Shown here: in pieces, positions 35,953 through 45,667 of the stretch
Layout: each line of letters starts with the position of its first letter
Position numbering within the stretch: the stretch's first letter is position 1
Assembly (NCBI GenBank): GCA_030639305.1
Contig: DAOWCY010000010.1
Coordinates: forward strand, 1-64,000
From: JAGLQA01 sp023135565
GTDB lineage: Bacteria; Acidobacteriota; Aminicenantia; UBA2199
Direction of reading: 5' to 3'
Length of the DNA: 64,000 nt
Position numbers and translations under genes: made by a program
Notes under the pieces: generated by a model
The model's database searches: none
Seen by the model: only the letters and a program-made list of their open reading frames with translations
Told to the model about the DNA's origin: nothing

Positions 35953-38195
35953 CAAAAAAAAGAAAGAAATTGTATCTTTTGTGCACTTTTCTTGTGTTCA
36001 TCGGGTTCACCAACTTTGCATTCCCCGGTAAAAAGGATGAAGCAGTAAAAGACCTGTCCTTAGAATCCCAGATGAATGTTGAGGTGACATCGGCTTCACT
36101 TTACAAACAGAAGATGATTGAAGCAACCTCCAACATTATCGTAATCACAAAGGAGGTAATCGAGAAAAGAGGCTACCGGAACCTGGTGGAAATATGCCAG
36201 GATATACCGGGATTCGATTTTGCCACCTATGAAGATGGGGGCGGAGAATTCCCGGCTCACAATTACAACCGCGGCATCGGCGGAATTAACGGCAGTCCCC
36301 GCACCCTGGTTATGATCGATGGAATCGAGCAAAATTTCATCAATTTCGGCTGGTCTACGCTGTGGACCAACGAGAATTTATTAATCGATGTGAAACAAAT
36401 CGAAATAATCCAGGGACCCGGTTCGGTAACCTATGGTTCCAATGCCTATGCCGGGGTGATCAATATCATAACCGAAAAGGACCACGAAGGCTTCCAGGGA
36501 AAAGTGTGGTATGGACAACACAATTCGAGAGCACTGGATTTTTTTTACGGGCTGAAACTAAAAAACAATATGAATTTTTCGGCAGCATTCCACAAATATA
36601 TCAGTGACGGAGACGGGGGCAAAAATAGGTACGACCCCGGCAATTTCTTCCATAATAATGTTGCTCCCGGTTTCCTAACCCAACACTACTTTGACAACGA
36701 CACATACGTCACCGACATCCCTAACCCCCTTGCAGGTCAACCCATACCCGACGGATTTAATACATCCAAAGACGACACCTCATTTCGCTTGAGGTTTTCC
36801 CTGGGAAAAGGAGAAATCGGTTTTTTCTATTGGGACAGGAATGATGGCCTGGGCAGTTACAATACCGGCTTCCAATATTACGCCAACCACACGGATAAAA
36901 TATATCAAGCCCACACCCGCGGTTATCATATATATGGAAAGCACACCTGGGATATTTCGGACAAGCTGGAGTTGGAGTCAACCGTTATCTACCGCACAAC
37001 CATGCAAATGCCCGATACCGGTTTTCAATATACCTATAAGTTTCTCGACATGGCAAAGACCTACAATACCTTTAATTTCCAGGGATTCATAAAGGAAACG
37101 CTCCATTTAAAATTAAATGAAAGCAATCATATTGTCGGTAGTTTCAGGTTCATGACAAGCCTGAAAACAGCCCAGATCGTATCCCTGGACCAGGTACAGG
37201 ATGAGTACTCATCTTCTACGAAATCTTCCTATGATATAGCCGCGGCGGGAGGAGGCCTGGGGCAGTCCAAATCGGCCGATACCTTAAATTCTCTCGAATA
37301 TGCCGGGGTGATTTTGTGGGAAAAACATTTTGCCCAAAAAAAGTTTCGCTCATCTATCGGCATCCGCTTCGATCATAGTACGGAATACGGTACTATGGTA
37401 AGTCCAAGGTTCGGTTTAATCTTTAATCCCCAGGAAGAATGGACATTAAAACTCCTATATGGAACAGCCTTCAGGCAGCCCAGCCTGTTTGAATTGAGGG
37501 ATGAGTTTCGCGGCAATCCCGAACTGACGCCGGAAAAAATCGACACTTATGAAATTGAAAACCATATAAAACTGATGAACGATCGTATCCATCTAAAGGC
37601 AAATCTTTTTTACTCACTGCTTAAAGATGCTATAATGCTGGGTGAAGTTCCCGGGATCCCGGGTGAGGAAAAGCATTTTAATACTGATGAGTATCATGTG
37701 AGAGGCTTCTCGATAATGGGCAATATTCAAACCTTACACAACCTATATGTATATACCGATTATATATATACGGAAGGGAAAAACCAAAATGCCGATTGGG
37801 GACATATCCCGCATACGGCAGCACACAAATTCAACCTGGGGGTAAATTGGGCCATTTTCGATGATCTCGTTAACATCAACTGCCGCTTAAACCTGGTGGG
37901 AAAAAGAAGAGCGCCCGGCAGCAACAAATGGTTGGTCGATAATGAGAACGGGTATGCCCCCGGTTACCAAAAGGTGAACCTGACCATTACCTTGAATCGC
38001 TTATCCGCGAAAATCAAGTTGAAACCCCAAATCATAATCAAAAATCTTTTTAATGAAAAATATTATGGAGTCGGCAGACAAAACGGAGCCGCGGACAGGA
38101 ATTCATGGTATTCTGAATCCAAAAGCGGTTTTATTCCCCCCTATCACCCCCAGCCCGGCACTACGTTTATGTTCAACCTGAATTTCGAGTTGTAG
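35949..38195 (+). CDS. TonB-dependent outer-membrane receptor
   Basis: A 748-residue protein, the usual receptor length. It has a signal peptide (residues about 1-26) and then a plug domain (about 45-170). The plug contains IVVITKEVIEKRGYRNLVEIC, TLVMIDGIEQNF and IEIIQGPGSVTYGSNAYAGVINIIT, the classic plug signature. The remaining 560 residues alternate short amphipathic strands typical of a 22-strand barrel, ending in FNLNFEL. It should import a substrate across the outer membrane with TonB energy; the sequence does not identify the ligand. No TonB/ExbBD genes are nearby, but the next gene encodes a membrane-anchored protein with TonB_C-like repeats. AAGGAGA precedes the start, which overlaps the previous stop. 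Confidence 0.92.
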   Translation: MTKKRKKLYLLCTFLVFIGFTNFAFPGKKDEAVKDLSLESQMNVEVTSASLYKQKMIEATSNIIVITKEVIEKRGYRNLVEICQDIPGFDFATYEDGGGEFPAHNYNRGIGGINGSPRTLVMIDGIEQNFINFGWSTLWTNENLLIDVKQIEIIQGPGSVTYGSNAYAGVINIITEKDHEGFQGKVWYGQHNSRALDFFYGLKLKNNMNFSAAFHKYISDGDGGKNRYDPGNFFHNNVAPGFLTQHYFDNDTYVTDIPNPLAGQPIPDGFNTSKDDTSFRLRFSLGKGEIGFFYWDRNDGLGSYNTGFQYYANHTDKIYQAHTRGYHIYGKHTWDISDKLELESTVIYRTTMQMPDTGFQYTYKFLDMAKTYNTFNFQGFIKETLHLKLNESNHIVGSFRFMTSLKTAQIVSLDQVQDEYSSSTKSSYDIAAAGGGLGQSKSADTLNSLEYAGVILWEKHFAQKKFRSSIGIRFDHSTEYGTMVSPRFGLIFNPQEEWTLKLLYGTAFRQPSLFELRDEFRGNPELTPEKIDTYEIENHIKLMNDRIHLKANLFYSLLKDAIMLGEVPGIPGEEKHFNTDEYHVRGFSIMGNIQTLHNLYVYTDYIYTEGKNQNADWGHIPHTAAHKFNLGVNWAIFDDLVNINCRLNLVGKRRAPGSNKWLVDNENGYAPGYQKVNLTITLNRLSAKIKLKPQIIIKNLFNEKYYGVGRQNGAADRNSWYSESKSGFIPPYHPQPGTTFMFNLNFEL

Positions 38196-38202
38196 AAAAG
38201 AT

Positions 38203-38255
38203 CCCCCCCCCGGGAAATATGAAAAATTACACTTTCGAAGATAAACCCGGGGGGG
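38203..38255 (+). terminator. G/C hairpin after the TonB receptor gene
   Basis: Perfect inverted arms CCCCCCCGGG (ending 38214) and CCCGGGGGGG (38246-38255) flank a 31-base loop. There is no T-run after the second arm, so it is more likely a partial terminator, RNA-stability or processing element than a strong intrinsic terminator. It separates the receptor gene from the gene starting at 38308. Confidence 0.45.
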
Positions 38256-38307
38256 ACGAGGGTGCTGTTAATAAGTAAAAAAATAAGTAATGAAGGAGGT
38301 AAAAAAA

Positions 38308-39981
38308 ATGACAAGAGAAAACCTCGATACCGGTAATATTAAATGTCCCTACCCCGAATGCAAAGACAGACAACATCCAAAGGGCACAAAGTTCTGCCCG
38401 CATTCGGGAAAACCGCTGCAAGAAGAAGAACCGGCGCGGAACGAAGAAGAACCGGTCTGGCGACAAACATCAAATAAAAAAACAAAACAGGTTTTCTTTT
38501 TCGCTATTCTTCCCGCGGCTTTGGTCGCAGTGGTAATCTTGATTATCGTCCTCGCCGGGAAATCCGACGTAAAAGCAATCGACTGGAATAATCTAAAGCC
38601 CGAAATCACAAATAATTACAAAAACCGGCTGGAAAGTAACCTGGAAAAAGCAGTTCCCGGTAACGAAGTTAAGCTGAGTGGAGAATTAGAATTATATCTG
38701 GGAATCGATGAAAAGGGGGAAATCAGGATTCAAAAATACAACAGCAGTAAGCTGACCGCGGCTCCCGGCAATAGTAAAGAAGAAATAGTCGGCGGGTTAT
38801 TAGAAAAGATAAGAAATTTCACTTTGCCCCCCCACCAAATAGATGGAGATCCTTTTGCCATCAATAACTGTAAATTCAATCTAACATTCGGTAGAACCTA
38901 TAAAACAATCGATTATTCGCAGCCCGGGATCGAGAAGAAATACCGGAAACAATTGGCCGGATATAAGAAGCAATTAAAAAGATTCCTGGAAGAAGTAACA
39001 ATCGCGAAGATGAAAGCCGTCCAAGTAAGCGGGCATGTAGAATTGAACCTGACCATCAATAAAAAAGGGAAAATCATTCTCCACCCCAAAAGCGGTAATT
39101 ACAAAACAGTAGAGGTAACCCCCCGGGAAAAAAAATCCGAAGTCATAACCACACTGGAAAATAGGATTAAAGAACTTGTTCGTAACCGTACTATCAAACT
39201 TCAGCAGGGCAAGAATAAAGTATTCCTGGAAGTGAAAAACTTATCCTTTTCCGCGGTGGTAAAACAAAAAACCGGGAAAATCGAATTCGACGATTTACCG
39301 GATGACCTCAGGGAAAAATATAGATACCGGGCGGGTTTCCTTAAAGAACTTCCTTACGAAGAGAACATCACGCTGGCTGGGGAAATAAAATTACGCCTAA
39401 CTATCGATGAAAAAGGGAAAATCACGATTCAAAAAAATTCCGACTATCGTCACTTAAAGGTCACCCCCGGCAGCGAAAAGAAAAAAATAATCGAAAAATT
39501 GGAAAAGGAAATCGCAAACGCTGTCCGCACGTTTACTCTTGAACCTTATCAAAACAGTAAAGGCGTCATTTTTGAAGTGGTAAATTTCGAAATACCGGTG
39601 ACGCCTGTAAAAATAGCCACAGTCGATTTCATAGATTTATCACCTGAGATCATAGCTGCTTACAAAAACCAGGTGAAACACCTAATAGAAATTACCGCTG
39701 CAGGAAGTATTAAGTTAAGCGGGCAAATAAAATTACGTTTAACCATCGATGAAAAAGGCGCAGTCGACATTCAAAAAGATTCCCGTTTCACCCTTTTGAA
39801 AGTGACACCGGCAAATGAAAGAGAAAGAATGATCCACATGCTCAAAAGCAAAATCCGGGGATTATCCATCACCCCCCAAAAGAATGCCCGGGGAGCAAAC
39901 TTGAGAGTGAGAAATTTCCCGGTAACCGTCAAAATAATACAAAAGGGCGGCACGGTAAAACTGGAAAACATTAGAAAATGA
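38308..39981 (+). CDS. Membrane protein with four TonB_C-like repeats
   Basis: About 557 residues from ATG 38308. The AAGGAGG lies just before this ATG and inside the codons after the earlier ATG 38290, so 38308 is the real start. The N-terminus has the same Cys/His motif as the SUMF1-like protein two genes upstream (CPYPEC then HPKGTKFCPHSGKPL). A membrane helix follows at about 66-88. The rest is four repeats of about 110-120 residues, each containing a segment like GEIKLRLTIDEKGKITIQ and later 'L.P.Q...G..F.V.NF'. The strand-helix-strand pattern with 'v.l.ltId.kG.i' resembles TonB C-terminal domains. If correct, it would carry four such domains into the periplasm. This assignment is moderate; an unrelated beta-alpha repeat is possible. 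Confidence 0.78.
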   Translation: MTRENLDTGNIKCPYPECKDRQHPKGTKFCPHSGKPLQEEEPARNEEEPVWRQTSNKKTKQVFFFAILPAALVAVVILIIVLAGKSDVKAIDWNNLKPEITNNYKNRLESNLEKAVPGNEVKLSGELELYLGIDEKGEIRIQKYNSSKLTAAPGNSKEEIVGGLLEKIRNFTLPPHQIDGDPFAINNCKFNLTFGRTYKTIDYSQPGIEKKYRKQLAGYKKQLKRFLEEVTIAKMKAVQVSGHVELNLTINKKGKIILHPKSGNYKTVEVTPREKKSEVITTLENRIKELVRNRTIKLQQGKNKVFLEVKNLSFSAVVKQKTGKIEFDDLPDDLREKYRYRAGFLKELPYEENITLAGEIKLRLTIDEKGKITIQKNSDYRHLKVTPGSEKKKIIEKLEKEIANAVRTFTLEPYQNSKGVIFEVVNFEIPVTPVKIATVDFIDLSPEIIAAYKNQVKHLIEITAAGSIKLSGQIKLRLTIDEKGAVDIQKDSRFTLLKVTPANERERMIHMLKSKIRGLSITPQKNARGANLRVRNFPVTVKIIQKGGTVKLENIRK

Positions 39982-40100
39982 AGCGCTTTTTTTTATAAAA
40001 TTAACAGGATTTTTTCGAGGCGAAGCCTGGGAAAAAGCCTGACGGTGAGAGGTAAAATATACCGCCGCCGTATAATGGCATAAAGCCGGGAGGTTTTAAA

Positions 40101-41243
40101 ATGTGTAAAAACAAAAAGTTTAGATTGAAGAAATTCCTATCCATGAATTTGCCGGTAATCGGGTTTTGCTTCTTAATTGGAAGTATCATGGCGGCCCAAC
40201 CGGGAGACAGCCTGCAAAAAGCAAAGGATCTTATGTCCCGGTATGATTATCGAGGCGCCATCCAGGTATTGAACAACATCAAAGAGCACAGTAAAGATAA
40301 TGATCCCCAGGCCGCCGCGGTTCATTTTTTGTTAGCCAGGGCTTATTATGAAGTCGGCAGCCAGGAACCGGCGGAAGAGAATTTGCAGCGAGTTTTTGAA
40401 ATAGATATAGATTTCGAAGTAGAGGAAGCGGATGAATATTTTAAAGATCAAATGGAACGGATCAGGAGAAAAACCTATAAAGAGTACCGCAGCGAGGAAG
40501 GTTTTGTAGAAAGAAGATTTTTCGGAGGCATTGTAATGGTCAAAATCCCCGTGGGATCATTTAGGATGGGAACAAAATCCGGGAAAGCCGGAAAGGATGA
40601 AAAACCGGAGCATGAAGTTTTCTTAGACCACTATTGGATCGGGAAATATGAAATGACGCTGGGGCAGTATAACCGGTTTATCTCCGAGACAAAGCATCGG
40701 GAATTGCCTCCCTGGGTTACGTCTTTGTATTCCACCGGGTATTGGTCCCCGATAGTCGGGGTATCCTGGTATGATGCGGCGGCTTACTGCGAATGGCTTT
40801 CCCGGGAAACAGGCAGGGTATTCAGGCTGCCCACGGAAGCGCAGTGGGAAAAAGCCGCCAGGGGTATCGACAGCCGCAAGCATCCGTATCCCTGGGGAAA
40901 GTCATCGCCCAATTGTGAAAGAGCGCATTATGTTAAATGTTCCCGTCGATCAGAAAAGCCTATAGCCGTTGTGTTACTACCTGCCGGTAAATCCTCCTAC
41001 GGTATTCATAACATGGCGGGGAATGTATGGGAATGGTGCCAGGATTGGTATGCGGCCGGTTATTATAAAAAATCTCCTAAAATAAACCCGCAAGGCACGT
41101 CCCGGGGAGATAAGAAGGTGCTGCGCGGCGGCAGTTTTAATGATAAGGAGAGTGCGCTACGGGCTGCTAATCGTATCGCCTTGAAGCCGGATACAAAGCG
41201 AACGAATTTAGGATTCCGGCTTTGTATGGTGGAAAAGAAATGA
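40101..41243 (+). CDS. Exported SUMF1-like protein with N-terminal TPR-like region
   Basis: A 380-residue protein. A basic N-terminus and hydrophobic stretch (about residues 15-32) form a signal peptide. Residues about 35-120 are helical and TPR-like (LQKAKDLMSRYDYRGAIQVL). Residues about 130-378 are a SUMF1/FGE-like domain with LPTEAQWEKAARG, YPWG, NVWEWCQDW, RGGSF and GFRLCMVE. As in the paralogue at 34648, the catalytic cysteine pair after RGGSF is missing (NDKESALRAANR), arguing against formylglycine synthesis. GGGAGG precedes the ATG. It sits directly upstream of the CHAT-STAND-WD40 gene. Confidence 0.88.
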   Translation: MCKNKKFRLKKFLSMNLPVIGFCFLIGSIMAAQPGDSLQKAKDLMSRYDYRGAIQVLNNIKEHSKDNDPQAAAVHFLLARAYYEVGSQEPAEENLQRVFEIDIDFEVEEADEYFKDQMERIRRKTYKEYRSEEGFVERRFFGGIVMVKIPVGSFRMGTKSGKAGKDEKPEHEVFLDHYWIGKYEMTLGQYNRFISETKHRELPPWVTSLYSTGYWSPIVGVSWYDAAAYCEWLSRETGRVFRLPTEAQWEKAARGIDSRKHPYPWGKSSPNCERAHYVKCSRRSEKPIAVVLLPAGKSSYGIHNMAGNVWEWCQDWYAAGYYKKSPKINPQGTSRGDKKVLRGGSFNDKESALRAANRIALKPDTKRTNLGFRLCMVEKK

Positions 41244-41292
41244 TAATCTTTCCCTCCAGGAGGTACGAACCCGGTTACCCAAGGATTTAAAT

Positions 41293-44200
41293 ATGACAGA
41301 ACATTACGATAATATTAAGCCAAAACCGGTTATTTTCCTGGCTTTTGCCAATGACCCACGCAGCTATTTAAGAAAACTTCCTGATGAGCTGCGGAGCATC
41401 AGGGATACATTGAAAAAATCCGCGGGCAAAATCTCCTTTGATGTGGTAGAAAGGGCTAATGCCACTATCGACGATATACTGGATGTGTTCCAGGAAAAAA
41501 AATACCGCGACCGGGTTGCCGTATTTTACTATGGGGGACACGCTGAAAAGAGGTCGCTTTTACTGGAAAATCTCGAAGGTTTTACATCTCCGGCATATAG
41601 AGAAGGATTCGTGCCGTTCCTGGCTCGGCAAAAAAGCCTACAATTGGTGTTCTTAAACGGCTGCAAAACAAAAGATTACGCTGCCGAACTTGTGCAGGTC
41701 GGGATACCGGCGGCTGTCGGCAGCACACATGAGATCGACGACCAGGCTGCATCTAAACTGGCTATTCGTTTCTTTAACGGGCTGGCTAACGATTTGCCAT
41801 TGGAACAGTCATGGCAGGAAGCCGGGGATCATATCAAAAGCCTGGATATTACGCTGTCCCTGGATGATCACGGGCAAGAAAACAAAGAATGCTTCCCTTG
41901 GGTGATCTTCTATAAAGATGACTCGAATGCAATAAAAAAATGGAAACTAAGCGATGCGGCGAACGATCCTTTCTTTAGTTTGCCACCCCTACCCCCGGAC
42001 TATCATTTACCGGATAAACCTTTTCTCTTCCTGGAACGCTTCCGCAAACAACATGCCGGAATCTTTTTCGGACGCTCCAATTATATCCGGGAATTATATT
42101 CGTTAATAAAGGGCAAAGGTTCCCCTCCCATTATTCTACTTCATGGTCAATCAGGCGTAGGAAAATCCTCACTGCTGGAAGCCGGGCTGCTGCCCCGGCT
42201 GGAACAGTCCCACACGACTCTATACTTACAGCGGAACCGGGAAAAAGGGTTAACGGCAGCCTTAGAAAATGCCCTGGACGAACACATTTCCTCATCTAAG
42301 GAAAACATATATCCCGAAGGTTCGCTGCTTAAAGAGAAATGGCAAGCAATCGAAACTTACCACAGTAAACCGCTGCTGGTCGTTTTAGACCAGGTAGAAC
42401 AAGTTTATACCGATGTCAACGAAGAATTACCCGGTGAACTTGAAGATTTTTTGTCTGCGTTGGAAACTCTTTTTAAAAACCCGGAGACTCTTCCTGGTGG
42501 TAAACTCATACTGGGATACAGGAAAGAATATCACCCGGAAATAGATGATCTATGCAAACTTCACGAATTGAAATGTGCGTCCCTGTTCTTGAAACCTTTA
42601 CAAAAGTCGGAAATCGAAGAGGTAATTGCCGGTCTAACCCTGACGCAGCGTCTGGTGGATAAATACCGTCTCAGCGTAGAAGCCCGCTTACCTGCCAGGA
42701 TCGCAGATTACCTGTCGACGCAGCAAGGCAACCCCATAGCTCCGACCCTGCAAATCACCATGACCAAAATGTGGCAAGAGGCTAAAAAAAACGGTCGTTC
42801 CGCCTGCGAATTTACTGTAGAGCATTTCGAAAACCTGCGCAGAAATGGTCTATTGATGGAAGATTTCTTTAAACAGCAGATGGCCCGGCTCAAAGAGCGC
42901 AAAGAAGAAGCCGTCGCCTCAGGGCTGGCATTGAGTATATTATTTTTTTTTACTACATCTTTGGGCACGGCAGCCCCCCGGGACATTTCTACGATACAAC
43001 AAGCCTATGGACATCTCAACCGGGAAATAATAGAAAACCTGGTAAAACACTTAAAAGACTTATACTTACTCGCAGCTTACCGGGATAGTAAACACCAATT
43101 TATCCTGGCACACGACACCCTGGCGCCGATTGTCATTAAAGAGTATAACGAATCGGACAAACCGGGGCAACGGGCGGCCCGTGTATTGGCTGCTAAAATG
43201 GAAGACTTTAGACGGGAGGGTGACAGGATATGGTTAGATGAACCGGATTTAAAGATCGTTGAACAAGGCAAAAACGGGATGAGATTTGTAGATAGTGATG
43301 GAGAAAAACTCCTGGAAATAAGTCGTAAACAAAAGGCCCGGCAAGAGAAGTTAAAGAAGAGAATTAAAAGAACCGGGATTTTTTTGATTTTCACGATTAT
43401 CATTATCGCCATATTTGCATTATATAAAGCGATCGAAGCAAATCATGAGGCCAAAATAGCCGAAGCCAATTACTTTACCGCCCTGGCCCGCTTAAAACTC
43501 GACAAAAACGACCCGGTCACTGCCATACGCTGCGCTGAAAAAGCCTATTACTTACACAAAACCAAAGAAAACATGCAAGTGCTCAGCGCTGCCGCTGCCA
43601 CCACCTCGGAACGCCCCTTTTACAGCGCCGAAATGCGGCACAAACATGCCGTAAACCACGTGGAGTTTTCACCGGATGGTAGGACAATTCTCACCGCCTC
43701 ATCGGATAAAACCGCCGTACTCAGGGATATAAACGGCAAACCCATAGTCACCTTGCCGCACGACAGCGTGGTATACTCCGCCCGCTTCTCTTCCCGGGGC
43801 AGCGAAATTCTTACCCATTCCAGGGAAAATACCGCCCGGCTGTGGGACTTGCAGGGCAATTGCCTAACATCTTTCCAACACGAAGATATCGTTTCCTCCG
43901 CCCGGTTCTCACCGGACGGACGGTGGGTTCTCACTGCTTCCGAAGATTTCACAGCCAAACTGTGGAGCTTGCGAGGAAACCCGGAAGCAGCCTTTACCGG
44001 GCATACCGACATGCTCAACAGCGCGGTGTTTTCCCCCGGCGGTAGTGAAATCCTTACCGCTTCCAGGGATAAAACAGCCAAACTCTACGACCTGGACGGT
44101 AATATGCTTACCGCTTATAGACACCGGGATAGTGTGACCACCGCACTTTTCACACCGGACGGACAGGCCGTTCTCACCGCTTCGCGGATAGATAACCTTA

Positions 44201-45657
44201 ATCTATGGAATCTAAAAGGTGAAATAGTCACCGGTTTCCACCAACATAAAGACATGGTCAACTGTACCCGCTTCTCTGCCGATGGTAGACAATTGTTCAC
44301 CGCTTATCACGGCGGCGCCGTTGTACTCTGGAATACTGGCGGCGCTCTTATTACGACATTCGACAAACATAAGGCCCCGGTCTATGCCGCGGTTTTCTCC
44401 CCCGGCGGTAAAAAAATCCTCACAGCTTCCGAAGACAACAGTGCCAAACTGTGGGACATGAAAGGCAATGTTTTAGCGGATCTAAACAAACATAAAAAAG
44501 CCGTTACCCATGCCGCCTTTTCTCCCGGCGGCAGTAAAATACTTACCGCGTCCCGGGACAACACCGCCAAATTATGGGATTTGCACGACCAGCCTGCAAA
44601 AGAGCTCAACTTTCGCAGAATAGGCGTATCCACCGCGCTCTTCTCTCCCAAAGGCAGCCGCGTTCTTATCGTTTCCGATGATAAAGTCCTTCATTTATCC
44701 GATTTGCACGGCAATATTACCGCCACTATTAGCGGTCATAAAAAGATCATTAATACCGCCGCATTTTCGCCGGACGGCGCCAAAATACTCACCGCCTCAG
44801 CCGATAAAACCGCCAAACTGTGGAACATTAACGGGGATCACTTAAAGGACTTTAGCAAACATACGGCCAATGTAAATTCAGCGGCCTTCTCGCCTGACGG
44901 AACCAAAATACTCACCGCCTCTTTCGACGGCACGGCTAAGTTGTGGGATTTGCAGGGCAGCCTTTTAGTCAATCTCGATCAACATACTGCTGCCGTGACA
45001 TCGGCACTGTTCTCTCCCGGTGGCGATAAGATACTTACCGCCTCCTACGATAAAACCGCCAAACTGTGGGACCTAAACGGTAAACTTTTATTAAATCTCA
45101 GGCCGCATAGTTTTCCCGTGACTTACGCGGAATTCTCATCCGGCGGTGCAAAAGTGCTTACTGTTTCCGTTATTGTCAGGTTGTGGGATATAGAGAGCCA
45201 CCGCATGATAGAGTTAGAACGGCCTACCGGCCCGGAGCATAAAACAGGCGTGCAAGACCGCAGTATTAACGCGGCGCATTTTTCGCCGGACGGCCAAAAA
45301 ATAGTTACTGCTTCCAATGATAATACAGTACAGTTATGGAGCCTGGAAGGCGATCTTTTGGTCCAATTCGACGCTCATAAAACGATTATCTATTCCGCTG
45401 TTTTTTCGCCCGGCGGCAGACGGCTGCTCACCGCTTCCGCCGATAAAACCGTTAAATTGTGGGATTTGCAAGGCAATATGCTGGCGGATTTCGACCAACA
45501 TGAAGGAGTTATACGTTCGGCGGTATTTTCCCCGGACGGCCGCCGGGTGCTCAGCGCCGCCGCGGACAGCACTGTAAAACTCTGGCTCACGCCGGAAGCT
45601 ATTATCGAGTGGTTAAAAACAGCAAAAATCCCCCCGCTGCCCCGGGGGAAAATATAA
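41293..45657 (+). CDS. CHAT-STAND NTPase-WD40 protein
   Basis: A 1454-residue protein. Residues about 10-210 are a CHAT-like protease domain, with His83 (YYGGHAEK) and Cys124 (LNGCKT). A STAND-type NTPase follows, with P-loop GQSGVGKSS near residue 286 and Walker B-like LLVVLDQVEQV near 358-368. A single membrane helix is near 693-715. From about 780 to 1435 come about 15 WD40 repeats ('FSPDG..ILTAS.D.TAKLWD'), enough for two seven-bladed propellers. In STAND proteins the repeats sense a ligand, the NTPase switches or oligomerises, and the N-terminal domain is the effector. Here sensing would release a cysteine protease. The membrane helix between NTPase and propellers is unusual: it would put the propellers on the other side of the membrane or serve as an anchor. 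Confidence 0.92.
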   Translation: MTEHYDNIKPKPVIFLAFANDPRSYLRKLPDELRSIRDTLKKSAGKISFDVVERANATIDDILDVFQEKKYRDRVAVFYYGGHAEKRSLLLENLEGFTSPAYREGFVPFLARQKSLQLVFLNGCKTKDYAAELVQVGIPAAVGSTHEIDDQAASKLAIRFFNGLANDLPLEQSWQEAGDHIKSLDITLSLDDHGQENKECFPWVIFYKDDSNAIKKWKLSDAANDPFFSLPPLPPDYHLPDKPFLFLERFRKQHAGIFFGRSNYIRELYSLIKGKGSPPIILLHGQSGVGKSSLLEAGLLPRLEQSHTTLYLQRNREKGLTAALENALDEHISSSKENIYPEGSLLKEKWQAIETYHSKPLLVVLDQVEQVYTDVNEELPGELEDFLSALETLFKNPETLPGGKLILGYRKEYHPEIDDLCKLHELKCASLFLKPLQKSEIEEVIAGLTLTQRLVDKYRLSVEARLPARIADYLSTQQGNPIAPTLQITMTKMWQEAKKNGRSACEFTVEHFENLRRNGLLMEDFFKQQMARLKERKEEAVASGLALSILFFFTTSLGTAAPRDISTIQQAYGHLNREIIENLVKHLKDLYLLAAYRDSKHQFILAHDTLAPIVIKEYNESDKPGQRAARVLAAKMEDFRREGDRIWLDEPDLKIVEQGKNGMRFVDSDGEKLLEISRKQKARQEKLKKRIKRTGIFLIFTIIIIAIFALYKAIEANHEAKIAEANYFTALARLKLDKNDPVTAIRCAEKAYYLHKTKENMQVLSAAAATTSERPFYSAEMRHKHAVNHVEFSPDGRTILTASSDKTAVLRDINGKPIVTLPHDSVVYSARFSSRGSEILTHSRENTARLWDLQGNCLTSFQHEDIVSSARFSPDGRWVLTASEDFTAKLWSLRGNPEAAFTGHTDMLNSAVFSPGGSEILTASRDKTAKLYDLDGNMLTAYRHRDSVTTALFTPDGQAVLTASRIDNLNLWNLKGEIVTGFHQHKDMVNCTRFSADGRQLFTAYHGGAVVLWNTGGALITTFDKHKAPVYAAVFSPGGKKILTASEDNSAKLWDMKGNVLADLNKHKKAVTHAAFSPGGSKILTASRDNTAKLWDLHDQPAKELNFRRIGVSTALFSPKGSRVLIVSDDKVLHLSDLHGNITATISGHKKIINTAAFSPDGAKILTASADKTAKLWNINGDHLKDFSKHTANVNSAAFSPDGTKILTASFDGTAKLWDLQGSLLVNLDQHTAAVTSALFSPGGDKILTASYDKTAKLWDLNGKLLLNLRPHSFPVTYAEFSSGGAKVLTVSVIVRLWDIESHRMIELERPTGPEHKTGVQDRSINAAHFSPDGQKIVTASNDNTVQLWSLEGDLLVQFDAHKTIIYSAVFSPGGRRLLTASADKTVKLWDLQGNMLADFDQHEGVIRSAVFSPDGRRVLSAAADSTVKLWLTPEAIIEWLKTAKIPPLPRGKI

Positions 45658-45667
45658 GGAGACAAAC

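Noticed and set aside
40001..40100. TATAAT at 40071-40076 as a promoter for the second SUMF1-like gene
   Set aside because: No -35 hexamer at 16-18 bp and no GACTATTTT repeats; too weak to call.
34648..41243. Diversity-generating retroelement target proteins (C-type-lectin SUMF1 fold)
   Set aside because: No reverse transcriptase or template repeat is seen, and the C-terminal codons are not unusually rich in adenine-containing Asn/Ser codons.
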